From Gluconobacter kondonii (GTDB lineage Bacteria; Pseudomonadota; Alphaproteobacteria; Acetobacterales; Acetobacteraceae), in contig NZ_BEWP01000012.1 in the NCBI RefSeq assembly GCF_002723995.1, positions 1-52,110 on the forward strand: a DNA stretch of 52,110 nucleotides, given 5' to 3'. The notes under the pieces were generated by a model. The model did not search any database. It worked only from the letters and a program-made list of their open reading frames with translations, and was not told the origin of the DNA. Position 1 is the first letter of the stretch, and each line of letters starts with the position of its first letter. Positions 20,120-29,416 of the stretch are shown here, in pieces. The translations under genes and the position numbers were made by a program.

Positions 20120-21259
20120 TCAGAGCGGCTGGGCCGCCTCGTCCTTCCAGACATGGGTACAGCGCAGATGCTGCGCCTGAGCGAGCGTATCCTCGTCATG
20201 AGACAGGGCGGACACCGTGGCATAACCGGCCTTGTGCAAGCCCGAAAGACGGGATGCGTCCAGATCGACGGGTACATAACAGCGCGGGCGCGACGCAGAC
20301 ACCGGGGCTGCACGCAAAAGGGCCTGTGGGCGGAGCGTCAGGCCGCAGGCAGGCTCCTGCCCAGCCAGATAGCGTCCACCACGGCCCAGTTCCTCGCGCG
20401 AACCGGTCGAAAACACTGTCACGCAGAGGCCGGTATGATAGCGCCAGCCCCGGAAATCCACAGGATCAATCGTCAGGCGCAGATCGGGGCTGCGCTCGCG
20501 AATCGCTGCCACGGAGGCTGCGAGACGTTCGAAATGTCCGGCAATGTCCTCGGGATAATCCAGTTCTGCCAGCAGATCCAGCGCACGATCGGCGGGACCG
20601 GCGGCGCGCAGCATGACGGCCAGCATCTCCGCAATCGGGCCACCCAGTTCCGCCACCGCACTCGCATCCTTGCGGTCCAGCGCATGCAGCAGGGGCTCGC
20701 GATCAGCTTTTGGGATAACGCCTTCAATCAGGCCAAGCGCCAGAGCGGGCATGGATAGATCGAACGACACGCCCTCGATCCCCAGTTCCGCGAGCGCCTT
20801 TGCGCCGAGCGCAATAACTTCCGCATCCGCCTGCGCACTATCGGGGCCGATCAGTTCGATGCCAGCCTGCGAGACCTGACGGTCAGCCTCGCGACCGGGC
20901 GTGCCGACCACGATGCAGCTTCCCGAATAGGACAGGCGCAGGGGGCGCGGCGCGTCCTGAAGACGGATGCTCGCGATCCGGGCAATCTGCGTCGTCATGT
21001 CCGGACGCAGCGCCATCATGCGGTGCGAATTCGGGTCCATCAGACGAAAGGTCTGGGGAGCGAGAGATTCCCCCGAACCACCCAGCAGAGAGCTTTCAAA
21101 CTCCAGCAAGGGCGGGCGAACGCGCTGATAGCCGTGACGGGAAAACGCTTCCATCACGCTGGCAATGCCACGGGCTTCGGCTTCGGCCTCACCGGGCAGC
21201 AGGTCGGCAAAACCGGACGGCAGCAGGGCGGCGCTTGGGCTTTCGGAATACAGACTCAT
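20120..21259 (-). CDS. hisZ: ATP phosphoribosyltransferase regulatory subunit HisZ
   Basis: Histidyl-tRNA synthetase paralogue that activates a short HisG in histidine synthesis; 379 residues. It has class II synthetase motifs 1 and 2 (GYQRVRPPLLEF; LRPDMTTQIARIA) but no full motif 3 or anticodon-binding domain, which separates it from HisS. Its start overlaps the serC stop by 4 bases. Placement next to purA is a common alphaproteobacterial arrangement. HisG itself is not in the window. Confidence 0.93.
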   Translation of the reverse strand: MSLYSESPSAALLPSGFADLLPGEAEAEARGIASVMEAFSRHGYQRVRPPLLEFESSLLGGSGESLAPQTFRLMDPNSHRMMALRPDMTTQIARIASIRLQDAPRPLRLSYSGSCIVVGTPGREADRQVSQAGIELIGPDSAQADAEVIALGAKALAELGIEGVSFDLSMPALALGLIEGVIPKADREPLLHALDRKDASAVAELGGPIAEMLAVMLRAAGPADRALDLLAELDYPEDIAGHFERLAASVAAIRERSPDLRLTIDPVDFRGWRYHTGLCVTVFSTGSREELGRGGRYLAGQEPACGLTLRPQALLRAAPVSASRPRCYVPVDLDASRLSGLHKAGYATVSALSHDEDTLAQAQHLRCTHVWKDEAAQPL

Positions 21260-22413
21260 GCCGAAAACTCCAGACGCGTCTGTTCATGGGCCCAGTCAAG
21301 CCAAGGCAACAGCGCTTCAATATCAGCCGTCTCGACCGTAGCCCCACCCCAAATCCGCAGACCAGCGGGTGCATCACGATAGGCTGCCAGATCGTAACCG
21401 GCATCTTCCTTTGCAACGAGTCCGGTCAGATGCTTGACCGCCTTGCCCTTCGCCTCGTCAGACAGGCTTTCAAACCACGGCGCCGTGATTTTCAGACAGA
21501 TGGACGTGCTGGACCGGGTCTCTTCCCGGACAGAGAGGAACGACACCCAGTCCGCCGTTTCGATCCATTGGGCAACAGCCGCCAGATTTTGCTGCGAGCG
21601 GGCTTTCAGGGCGGAAAGACCGCCGATCTGTTCGGCCCAGCGCAGACCGTCCAGCGCGTCCTCGACGCAGAGCATGGACGGCGTGTTGATCGTATCGCCT
21701 TCGAAAATGGCTTCGATCAGGCCCTTTTTATTGGCCAGACGGAAAATCTTGGGCAGCGGACGCGGGGAGGGTTGCGACAGGCGGGCAGCGGCACGCGGAC
21801 TGAGCGCCACCATGCCATGCGCGGCTTCGCCCCCCAATGCTTTCTGCCAGGACCATGTCACGATATCGAGCCGATCCCAGGGTAGATCCATCGCAAACGC
21901 GGCGGAGGTCGCGTCACAGATGACCAGACCTTCGTGCTCGGCCGGAATGGCGCTCGCATCGGGAATGCAGACACCCGACGTTGTGCCGTTCCATGTCAGA
22001 ACGACATCGCGGTTCCAGTCCACGGCCGCCAGATTCGGCAGTTCGCCATAAGGCGCGTCCAGAACGCGCAGATCTTCGATTTTCAGAACGTCGCGCAGAT
22101 CCTGCGCCCAGGTCCCGGAGAAGCTCTCGAAGGACAGGACGTCGATCCCGCGCTCACCAGCGAGGGCCCACAGGATCATTTCCACGGCACCCGTATCGGA
22201 GGCCGGAACGATCCCCACGCGCCAGTCCGACGGAATACCGAGCAGGTCTTTGGAGCGGGTGATGACCTCTTTAAGGCGCACACGACCTTCGGGCGCGCGA
22301 TGCGAGCGACCCAGCAGGGCTTGATCCAGACCGGTCAGAGTCCATCCGGGACGCTTGGCGCAGGGACCTGAAGAGAAGAACGGGCGAGAGGGTTTGACAG
22401 TCGGCTTGGACAT
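21256..22413 (-). CDS. serC: Phosphoserine aminotransferase
   Basis: PLP-dependent transaminase that makes 3-phosphoserine in serine synthesis (and acts in B6 synthesis); 385 residues. Signs: N-terminal FFSSGPCAKRPGW, LTWNGTTSGV, the aspartate strand CDATSAAFAMDLPW and the PLP lysine in WSWQKALGGEAAHG. It belongs to the alphaproteobacterial/archaeal SerC branch. In many relatives serA follows serC; here hisZ and purA follow directly. Confidence 0.95.
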   Translation of the reverse strand: MSKPTVKPSRPFFSSGPCAKRPGWTLTGLDQALLGRSHRAPEGRVRLKEVITRSKDLLGIPSDWRVGIVPASDTGAVEMILWALAGERGIDVLSFESFSGTWAQDLRDVLKIEDLRVLDAPYGELPNLAAVDWNRDVVLTWNGTTSGVCIPDASAIPAEHEGLVICDATSAAFAMDLPWDRLDIVTWSWQKALGGEAAHGMVALSPRAAARLSQPSPRPLPKIFRLANKKGLIEAIFEGDTINTPSMLCVEDALDGLRWAEQIGGLSALKARSQQNLAAVAQWIETADWVSFLSVREETRSSTSICLKITAPWFESLSDEAKGKAVKHLTGLVAKEDAGYDLAAYRDAPAGLRIWGGATVETADIEALLPWLDWAHEQTRLEFSA

Positions 22414-22467
22414 GCACGTTCCGGGCTGATCGGTCCTGAGGTCATTCCGGCAGAAAATGACCGTTCA

Positions 22468-22551
22468 TGGTGCGAGAGAGGGGACTCGAACCCCTATGCC
22501 TTTCGGCGGTCGATTTTGAGCCGACTGCGTCTACCGTTCCGCCACTCTCGC
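22468..22551 (-). tRNA. tRNA-Leu (CAA anticodon)
   Basis: Read on the minus strand: 7-bp acceptor stem GCGAGAG / CTCTCGC, anticodon loop CTCAAAA (anticodon CAA, codon UUG), a long variable arm typical of class II tRNA, T-arm with GTTCGAGT, and an encoded 3' CCA at 22468-22470. About 84 nt with CCA. Confidence 0.95.
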
Positions 22552-22628
22552 GCGGGCAGCTCGGACCCTAATGCATTCCCCGCAAAAGGGCCAGAGTGCA
22601 AAATCCGGGCCGTGTGAAATAACGTGCC

Positions 22629-23528
22629 TTACAGGCCCAGCATCAACAGCAGGTTCTGGATGGCCGCGCCCGAAGCCCCCTTGCCCAGATTGTCTAGCCG
22701 CGCGGTCAGAACGACCTGTTCGCCGTTATGATGCACCCGCAGTTCCATATCGTCGGTATGAGCCAGAGTGTCCGCCACAAGCTGCGTCTCAGCAGACACA
22801 ACACGCACATGGGCGCATCCGGCATAAGCCTCCTGAAGCACGGCTTCGATCTCGGCCGCCGATGGCTGACCCGGCAGATCCTTCAGATGCAGCGGGATAG
22901 AGACGATCATGCCCTGCGGGAAATGCCCGACCGACGGCACGAAAATCGGCTGGCGCGTCAGGCCGGAGTAATGCCGGATTTCCGGCAGATGCTTGTGCTT
23001 TAGGTTCAGCCCATACAGGAAAAACGCCGGACCGCCGTTCTTTTCATGCTCCTCGATCGCCACGCGCCCCGCGCCGCTATAGCCCGAGACAGCGTTGATC
23101 GAGACGGAATGATCGGCCGGGAGCAATCCTGCCCGGACCAGAGGGCGCATCAGGGCAATGGCGCCCGTCGGATAGCAGCCGGGATTGGCAACAAATCGCG
23201 CGCCCTTGACCGCCGTCGCCTGTTCCGCATCCATTTCAGGAAAGCCGTAAATCCAGCCATCCGCGATCCGGTGTGCGGTGCTGGCATCCAGAATCCGGAC
23301 ATCCAGCCCCTCGGCCAGCGCCACGGTTTCGCAGGCGGCTTCATCCGGCAGACACAGGATGGCGACATCGGCCTTCTCGAGCATGGAACGACGGGCGGCC
23401 TTGTCTTTACGCAGTTCCGGCGCAATCGACAGGATTTCCAGACCATAGGACGCCGGAAGTGCCTCGATCCGCTGGCGGATTCCCAGACCCGTCGTGCCTG
23501 CTTCTCCATCAATGAAAATGCGTGCCAT
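22629..23528 (-). CDS. argC: N-acetyl-gamma-glutamyl-phosphate reductase (type 2)
   Basis: Third step of arginine synthesis, reducing the acyl phosphate with NADPH; 299 residues, which fits the shorter type-2 AGPR class. Seen: N-terminal IDGEAGTTGLGI nucleotide-binding loop, FVANPGCYPTG with the catalytic cysteine near residue 117, NAVSGYSGAG, a His/Lys-rich NLKHKHLPEI and the C-terminal DNLGKGASGAAIQNLL. Monocistronic in appearance, between tRNA-Leu and the divergent mazG. Confidence 0.97.
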   Translation of the reverse strand: MARIFIDGEAGTTGLGIRQRIEALPASYGLEILSIAPELRKDKAARRSMLEKADVAILCLPDEAACETVALAEGLDVRILDASTAHRIADGWIYGFPEMDAEQATAVKGARFVANPGCYPTGAIALMRPLVRAGLLPADHSVSINAVSGYSGAGRVAIEEHEKNGGPAFFLYGLNLKHKHLPEIRHYSGLTRQPIFVPSVGHFPQGMIVSIPLHLKDLPGQPSAAEIEAVLQEAYAGCAHVRVVSAETQLVADTLAHTDDMELRVHHNGEQVVLTARLDNLGKGASGAAIQNLLLMLGL

Positions 23529-23675
23529 GCGCCAGAGACCCCGTCTGCAAATCCGTTCCGGCAGACGTTTTACGTCGGGAATGTCAGGCTGTCACGCACA
23601 GGCCACATCCGGCGCTTTCATCCACCGGGCGGCACGGCTATGAACCTCTGAGCAAGATAACAGCAGGATCTTCCC

Positions 23676-24479
23676 ATGCCCCAGTCCTACCGGCCGTCCT
23701 CCCAGCCGTCCCCACGGCAGATCGACCGCCTGCTGGACATCATGAAGCGCCTGCGCGACCCGCAAGGCGGCTGCCCCTGGGACGTAGAACAGACCCCAGC
23801 CACGATCGCTCCCTTCGCGATCGAGGAAGCCTATGAAGTCATGGACGCCATCGCCCGTGACGACCGCGAGGCCATCCCCGACGAACTCGGGGACCTTCTG
23901 CTTCAGGTCGTTTTTCAGGCCCAGATGGCACAGGAGGCGGGTCATTTCGATTTCGAGACCGTGGCAGGACTGATCGCCGATAAACTCGTGCGCCGTCACC
24001 CGCATGTTTTCGGCGATGCGGTTCTGGATGACGATTCCTGGGAGCGGGAAAAAGACGCCGAACGCCAGCGCAAGGCCGAATATGGCGCACTGGCCGGTGT
24101 TGCCCTCCCCCTCCCCGCCCTGATGCGCGCCGCGAAACTGAGCCGCCGCGCCGCCCGCGTGGGTTTCGACTGGGACGACCCCACCGGCATTCTCGACAAG
24201 GTTCACGAAGAGATCGACGAACTGAAAGCAGAACTCGGCGGGGACCGGGACCGCATCGAAGACGAACTGGGCGACGTTCTGTTCACCGTCGCAAGCCTGG
24301 CCCGCAAGCTCGATATCGACCCCGAAGCCGCCCTGCGCCGAAGCAATGCCAAATTCACCCGTCGCTTTGAGGCAATGGAAACCATGCTCGCGCGGAGGGG
24401 GCAGACCATGGCCGAGCAGGACCTGCCGACCATGGAAGCACTCTGGCAGGAAGCGAAGACACTTCCCGGCATGAAATGA
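23676..24479 (+). CDS. mazG: Nucleoside triphosphate pyrophosphohydrolase MazG
   Basis: Hydrolyses NTPs/dNTPs, clearing aberrant nucleotides; 267 residues, the full two-domain MazG length. Two tandem helical domains each show the metal-binding EExxE...ELGD pattern: EEAYEVMDAIARD with DELGDLLLQVVF (about residues 50-85), and EEIDELKAEL with EDELGDVLFTVASL (about 185-210). The N-terminal signature LRDPQGGCPWDVEQT is intact. Confidence 0.96.
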   Translation: MPQSYRPSSQPSPRQIDRLLDIMKRLRDPQGGCPWDVEQTPATIAPFAIEEAYEVMDAIARDDREAIPDELGDLLLQVVFQAQMAQEAGHFDFETVAGLIADKLVRRHPHVFGDAVLDDDSWEREKDAERQRKAEYGALAGVALPLPALMRAAKLSRRAARVGFDWDDPTGILDKVHEEIDELKAELGGDRDRIEDELGDVLFTVASLARKLDIDPEAALRRSNAKFTRRFEAMETMLARRGQTMAEQDLPTMEALWQEAKTLPGMK

Positions 24480-24555
24480 TGTTTTGTTAAAACACACCGC
24501 TCTACTTTAAAATAAAAGGCGAATCCTCAAACGAAAATTTCGCCGACACAACCCC

Positions 24556-24604
24556 AAAAAAAACACTCGGGAAAGCGGATTGATGCTCTCAAAGCACCAA
24601 TCCG
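24556..24604 (-). terminator. Intrinsic terminator for the secreted fibre-like gene
   Basis: On the minus strand: CGGATTG-TGCT stem with CAATCCG partner and one internal mismatch, 5-base loop, then an eight-T run 12 bases after the stem. It lies just downstream of the gene ending at 24629. Confidence 0.7.
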
Positions 24605-24628
24605 TAGCCGCAGAAAAAATATTCGATT

Positions 24629-26770
24629 TTATTCTGAAATAGAATTATTTTGGCCATCCGTCCATTTATTTGCAGATGAATGCCAATAGGCTTCTACACC
24701 TTTAATGCCATTCAGGACACAACTGTTACACCAGACATGCGAACCATCTGCCATACCCGTTGGCAGACTGCTCAGGGCATAAGATCCGGTCGTGATCTGC
24801 CCTGAAACGGTCAGAGAATTTCCTACAGATGTCTGTGCATTTATTGTGAACTGTCCGCCACTCTGCAGGGGGTTGAAAACCAGATTTCCATTTGCTGCCG
24901 GGCTGGCGGAAAACTGATTGGTCCCATCAGAAGTCTGAAAATACTGCGTTCCGCGCATGACAAAATTGGCATTTGCAGAGAGTTGGCCCGCCGCATTAAG
25001 TGCTCCAAGCGCATTTGTGGATCCATCTCCCTTCAGACTCAGGATATCTGTGCCATTATTGGCGATTAGATCCATCCCACCGAGATTGGTTCCATAATCC
25101 CAGCTGATACGCGCGAGAGGCGATCCCCCCAACGCGGTGCCGGCCTTGGTATTTTCGATTGTACCGTCAATCCAGCCACCGAGATTCAGGGAGGTGTTGG
25201 TCCAACCGTTTGCCCCAGCATTTTCGCGATTCAACCAGGAAACCATACGAATGTGATTACCATCAGCCTGCCCGATAAATTCTGCAATTTCAGCATTATT
25301 CCCAGCATCAGAACCCACTGAATAAGGCGCAAATAGCTTGAGCCCGTTAGCGTTAATTTCAGCTTCACCGCCATCGCCGGTCAAACGCAACAGTGACCCT
25401 CCACTTCCTCCAAATCCACCCGCAACAAACACACCGTAACTATCTGAAGTTGGCTTTTTACTATTGGGCGCCGAATAAGCCATGGTCAGTCCGTGAACCG
25501 ACACCATGTAATCCTGCAAGGCGTAGTTCACCATATTGACTTCGTTATATTCGAGCTTGTGCGCCAACGAACTCGTTGGAACACCACTGGCGTCCAAAGC
25601 CGGATTGTATTCTATCTGCTCGACCTGCCCGAAGTCTTTATTTTCAGCACCCAGCAGGACTGTGGGGGTGCTGTAAGCCGTCCAGTAAGTGTCAAGCTTT
25701 GTCGTGTCGGGAATCTGCTGTGCGGCCGAACTCGCACCACCATAAGCAATCCAGCCTGGGCCAATAATGATATACTTTGAACTCCCATCAGCCTGTGTTT
25801 TGTCCCAGTCGGAAACAAAGGCATGGTAAAGCCCGTTGACGGGCAGCGTTTTGGACGAACCTGGAGCTACTCGCGTAATTGTCGGATCGTAGCTGTTCGT
25901 AGTGATGGTCATACCATCACGAAGCTGGGCAACCTGTGCTTTCGTCAGAGGCACGCATGACTTACCACTCGTATCTGTAGGACCACATCCCGGCATCCAG
26001 ACATGTGTTGCGTCGTACGAAACCCCCGACAAAACCAGACGAGCGGCGGCAGAGGCCATGTTCACCCCGATACCGACGTTTTCAAAATCCTCATAATTGG
26101 CCAGAAGTGACGTCGATTGCTCCAGTGCCGCTCCAATTCCCATCCGGGCATTTTCACGCCCCTGAGCGGTATCCGCGATAACCAAACAGGCTCCCGCATC
26201 GTAATTGCCATAAGGATGACAGTTGATTCGTTCTGAACCCAGAGAACCACGTGCACCGTTTGGAGCACCCTGACCCTTGACGTCTGCTACAAAGTCTCCC
26301 CCGACCTGAATGCCATCCGGATCAATAGCCCATCGTCCACTGTTAACCACGGTGGGCTGAATACGAACGATGGAGTCAACGGAAGCTGGATTATTCCACA
26401 GCCCGGAAGTCGTGCTGATGGGAGATGTGAGCTGTCCCACAGAATCCAGACCTGCAACTCCGTTTACAGATCCTATTTCCGTTATTGGGATGTAATTCGC
26501 CAGAAGCGAACTCGTCACACTATCTGAACAAATTGTAGGATGACCGTCTGCATCCAGACCACAAGCCTGAACCTGTACAGTGGTCGGGTGCCACTGTCCG
26601 TCATTCCCCTTGTAAGCGTTGACCACAGGATTTCCGGAAGCATTCAGACCGGACGTAATTTTTACTGCATGATACTGATTGTCCGAAGAACGATATGTTT
26701 GAGGGACGGTAGTTGATGCCAGAGCAGATCCGGACAGCAAAACACCAAATAAAATATGTTTTTTCAACAT
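24629..26770 (-). CDS. Secreted tail-fibre-like protein of unknown function
   Basis: Unrecognised secreted protein of 713 residues. The ATG at 26770 is used (GAGA upstream; a TTG four codons earlier has no ribosome site). Signal peptide MLKKHILFGVLLSGSALAS, cleavage about residue 19. The body is rich in G, N, S, T and D, nearly lysine-free in places, with strand-forming repeats reminiscent of phage tail fibres or passenger beta-helices (LSLKGDGSTNALGALNAAG, SPAANGNLVFNPL, GNSLTVSGQITTG). Six or more cysteines occur, including WCNSC near the end. There is no autotransporter barrel, anchor motif or chaperone domain. Base composition is clearly more AT-rich than its neighbours and it stands alone with its own terminator, so acquisition by transfer is likely. 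Confidence 0.75.
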   Translation of the reverse strand: MLKKHILFGVLLSGSALASTTVPQTYRSSDNQYHAVKITSGLNASGNPVVNAYKGNDGQWHPTTVQVQACGLDADGHPTICSDSVTSSLLANYIPITEIGSVNGVAGLDSVGQLTSPISTTSGLWNNPASVDSIVRIQPTVVNSGRWAIDPDGIQVGGDFVADVKGQGAPNGARGSLGSERINCHPYGNYDAGACLVIADTAQGRENARMGIGAALEQSTSLLANYEDFENVGIGVNMASAAARLVLSGVSYDATHVWMPGCGPTDTSGKSCVPLTKAQVAQLRDGMTITTNSYDPTITRVAPGSSKTLPVNGLYHAFVSDWDKTQADGSSKYIIIGPGWIAYGGASSAAQQIPDTTKLDTYWTAYSTPTVLLGAENKDFGQVEQIEYNPALDASGVPTSSLAHKLEYNEVNMVNYALQDYMVSVHGLTMAYSAPNSKKPTSDSYGVFVAGGFGGSGGSLLRLTGDGGEAEINANGLKLFAPYSVGSDAGNNAEIAEFIGQADGNHIRMVSWLNRENAGANGWTNTSLNLGGWIDGTIENTKAGTALGGSPLARISWDYGTNLGGMDLIANNGTDILSLKGDGSTNALGALNAAGQLSANANFVMRGTQYFQTSDGTNQFSASPAANGNLVFNPLQSGGQFTINAQTSVGNSLTVSGQITTGSYALSSLPTGMADGSHVWCNSCVLNGIKGVEAYWHSSANKWTDGQNNSISE

Positions 26771-27163
26771 TGAATTTCTCAATTTTTATGGAAAATAAAT
26801 CGATTTACTTGAATAAATATATTCAGAGATAATCTTGCGATTTATTGAACGAGATATTTCAATAAGCAATTATGACATACTATACTAAAATCTGCATTCA
26901 TATGCAAGTAAAAGAATAAAATTCGCCTTCGCACTCGTTGCTCTTTTAACGTTGGATCATCTGTTTGCTCCTTTGAGTCTCATAGAGATTTCAAAGAAAC
27001 CATCAGATTTTGATAATTTTTCATGAGGCTATTTCTTATCTTGTCGTCGTGAAGGAGCTGGGATCTTTTCAGCCCCCTTCGTGTCGCCTTTCACTCAAAA
27101 AGATACGTCAGACTTGCAGGTCTGACGTTTTCATGTGGGCCGAACCTGCTAGAGAACACTCCC
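26771..27163. other. AT-rich intergenic region upstream of queA
   Basis: About 390 bases separating the divergent secreted-protein gene and queA. The first 200 bases are strongly AT-rich and should hold the promoter of the leftward gene. I see no convincing open frame, tRNA or known riboswitch. The only clear element is the hairpin at 27105-27131. Confidence 0.6.
27105..27131 (+). terminator. Hairpin with T-tract upstream of queA
   Basis: Perfect 9-bp stem (ACGTCAGAC / GTCTGACGT), 6-base loop, then TTTTC, ending 32 bases before the queA ATG. No rightward gene precedes it, so it may attenuate queA-tgt transcription or end an unseen small RNA. Confidence 0.55.
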
Positions 27164-28207
27164 ATGACGGACGATCTCGCCCCATTCGATTTCGAACTCC
27201 CCCGCGATCACATCGCGACGGAACCTGCACGCCCGCGTGACAGCGCAACATTGCTGCATGTCCGGTCCGGCTTGGCACCCGATCCGCGCGTGATCCGCGA
27301 CCTGCCGGACCTCCTGCAAGAAGGCGATCTTCTGATTGCCAACAACACGGCCGTTATCCGCGCCCAGCTTGCCGCTACGCGCGGAGAGGCCAAGATCGGC
27401 CTGACGCTCGACCGTATTCTGTCGGACGGAAGCTGGCATGCCTTGGCGCGCAATTCGCGCAAACTGAAGCCACAGGATATCCTGCATTTCGGAGACGATC
27501 CCGTCACGGCCACCGTTGTCGAAAATGAAGGCGATGGCGCGGCCAGCATCTGCTTCTCTGTCGAGGGAGACGATTTCGACGCATTTCTGGAACGTGTCGG
27601 CGCACTGGCCCTTCCCCCTTATATCGAACGCCCCTTCGGCCCGACAAAGCAGGACGATTCGGATTACCGCACCATTTTCTCGCAGTATCGCGGTGCGGTC
27701 GCAGCGCCAACGGCGGGTCTGCATTTCACGCCTGAAGTGCTCGCAGCACTGGACGCAAAAGGCATCCAGCGCCGGACCCTGACGCTGCATGTCGGCGCGG
27801 GCACGTTCCTGCCCGTCCGCTCCACCATTGCCGAGCATAAGATGCATGCGGAATGGGGTGAGATCGACGCCGAAACCGCTGCCGCCATCAACGAGACCCG
27901 AGCCCGTGGTGGCCGGATCGTGGCCGTCGGCACAACCTCGCTTCGCCTGCTGGAAAGCGCGGCCCGCGAGGACGGGACCGTCGCTCCGTGGCGTGGCGAG
28001 ACCTCCATTTTCATCAAGCCCGGATACCGCTTCAAAGCGGTGGACGTCCTGATGACCAATTTCCATCTGCCGCGTTCGACGCTGTTCATGCTCGTCTGCG
28101 CGTTCAGCGGCACCGAGACCATGCGTGAGGCCTATGCCTACGCCATCGCCAACGGATTGCGGTTCTATTCGTATGGCGATGCCTGCCTGCTGGAGCGCGC
28201 ACCATGA
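27164..28207 (+). CDS. queA: S-adenosylmethionine:tRNA ribosyltransferase-isomerase
   Basis: Transfers the ribose of SAM onto preQ1 in tRNA to give epoxyqueuosine; 347 residues as expected. Family signs: N-terminal [19 protein letters not shown], the [12 protein letters not shown] strand, [44 protein letters not shown] and [17 protein letters not shown]. First gene of a queA-tgt pair with a 4-base ATGA overlap. Confidence 0.98.
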   Translation: MTDDLAPFDFELPRDHIATEPARPRDSATLLHVRSGLAPDPRVIRDLPDLLQEGDLLIANNTAVIRAQLAATRGEAKIGLTLDRILSDGSWHALARNSRKLKPQDILHFGDDPVTATVVENEGDGAASICFSVEGDDFDAFLERVGALALPPYIERPFGPTKQDDSDYRTIFSQYRGAVAAPTAGLHFTPEVLAALDAKGIQRRTLTLHVGAGTFLPVRSTIAEHKMHAEWGEIDAETAAAINETRARGGRIVAVGTTSLRLLESAAREDGTVAPWRGETSIFIKPGYRFKAVDVLMTNFHLPRSTLFMLVCAFSGTETMREAYAYAIANGLRFYSYGDACLLERAP

Positions 28208-29382
28208 GCGACCACAAAACCGATCACGCCACCAAAATGACCTGGGTGCCTGAAGCGAGCTGCGGCATGGCGCGCGCGGGCCATCTGCACACCCGCCACG
28301 GCACAGTCCCGACCCCAACCTTCATGCCGGTCGGCACCGTGGGCACGGTCAAGGGCATGACGATGGACGCCGTGCGCTCCACGGGTGCGGGCATTGTTCT
28401 GGGCAACACCTATCATCTGATGCTGCGCCCTACGGCGGACCGCGTGCAGAAGCTGGGCGGCCTGCATAGAATGATGGACTGGCCCGGCCCGATCCTGACC
28501 GATTCAGGCGGATTTCAGGTCATGTCCCTTGGTGCGCTGCGTAAACTCGACGAAGACGGCGTGACGTTCCGCTCACATATCGACGGCAGCAAGCACCGCC
28601 TGACGCCAGAAATCTCGACCGACATCCAGTTCAAGCTCGATGCGACCATCACCATGGCGTTCGATGAATGTCCGGCCCTGCCTGCCACGCCCGAAGCCCT
28701 GCGCAAATCCATGGAAATGTCCATGCGCTGGGCCGCCCGCTCCCGCGAGGCGTTTGTCGCGCGTGAGGGATATGGCCAGTTCGGTATCGTACAGGGCGGC
28801 ACCGAGCGGGATCTGCGGGAATATTCCATCAAGGCCCTAACCGAGATCGGCTTTGAAGGCTATGCGATCGGCGGTCTGGCCGTGGGGGAAGGCCAGGAAC
28901 TGATGTTCTCGACGCTGGACTTCACCACGCCGATGCTGCCGCAGGACAAGGCGCGGTATCTGATGGGCGTCGGCACGCCGGACGATCTGCTGGGTGCGGT
29001 CATGCGCGGCGTGGATATGTTCGACTGCGTGATGCCCTCGCGCGCGGGTCGCACGGCCCGCGCCTATACCGAGCGCGGCGCCATCAATCTGCGCAATGCC
29101 CGTTTCGCCGAAGACACCCGCACGCTGACGCCCCATGACGACACACCCGTCGCTGGACGTTACAGCCGTGCCTATCTGCATCATCTGTTCCGTGCCAATG
29201 AAATGCTCGGCCCGATGCTGCTGACATGGCACAATCTGGCGTATTACCAGCGCCTGATGCGCCAGATCCGCGCCGCCATCGTGGACGGCACGCTTGATGC
29301 TCTGGCTGTGAAGCTGCGCGAAGACTGGGCCAAGGGCGACTGGACCGAGGACGAATGGCCGATGCCTGATCTGGCCCTGTAA
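28204..29382 (+). CDS. tgt: tRNA-guanine transglycosylase lacking the zinc cysteines
   Basis: Exchanges G34 for preQ1 in tRNAs with GUN anticodons; 392 residues. The active site is intact: [11 protein letters not shown] and the nucleophile Asp in [12 protein letters not shown], plus GGLAVGEG. The structural zinc site is not. Where bacterial enzymes have CxCxxC (Cys302, 304, 307 in E. coli) just before [10 protein letters not shown], this protein reads D312, T314 and A317 ([20 protein letters not shown]). The fourth ligand, His343 in TWHNLAYY, remains. The frame is open and neighbouring residues are conserved, so a sequencing error is unlikely. Coupled to queA by overlap. Confidence 0.97.
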   Translation: MSDHKTDHATKMTWVPEASCGMARAGHLHTRHGTVPTPTFMPVGTVGTVKGMTMDAVRSTGAGIVLGNTYHLMLRPTADRVQKLGGLHRMMDWPGPILTDSGGFQVMSLGALRKLDEDGVTFRSHIDGSKHRLTPEISTDIQFKLDATITMAFDECPALPATPEALRKSMEMSMRWAARSREAFVAREGYGQFGIVQGGTERDLREYSIKALTEIGFEGYAIGGLAVGEGQELMFSTLDFTTPMLPQDKARYLMGVGTPDDLLGAVMRGVDMFDCVMPSRAGRTARAYTERGAINLRNARFAEDTRTLTPHDDTPVAGRYSRAYLHHLFRANEMLGPMLLTWHNLAYYQRLMRQIRAAIVDGTLDALAVKLREDWAKGDWTEDEWPMPDLAL

Positions 29383-29393
29383 TGGCCCTGTAC

Positions 29394-29412
29394 TCCGGGG
29401 CGTTGCCCCGGA
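29394..29412. terminator. Stem-loop between convergent tgt and the permease-like gene
   Basis: Perfect 8-bp stem TCCGGGGC / GCCCCGGA with a 3-base loop, located between the two stop codons. There is no T-run, so it is a plausible but weak terminator for both sides. Confidence 0.5.
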
Positions 29413-29416
29413 CCCA

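Noticed and set aside
27010-27240. Small open frame upstream of and into queA
   Set aside because: No ribosome site and it runs into queA in another frame; the product has no recognisable feature.
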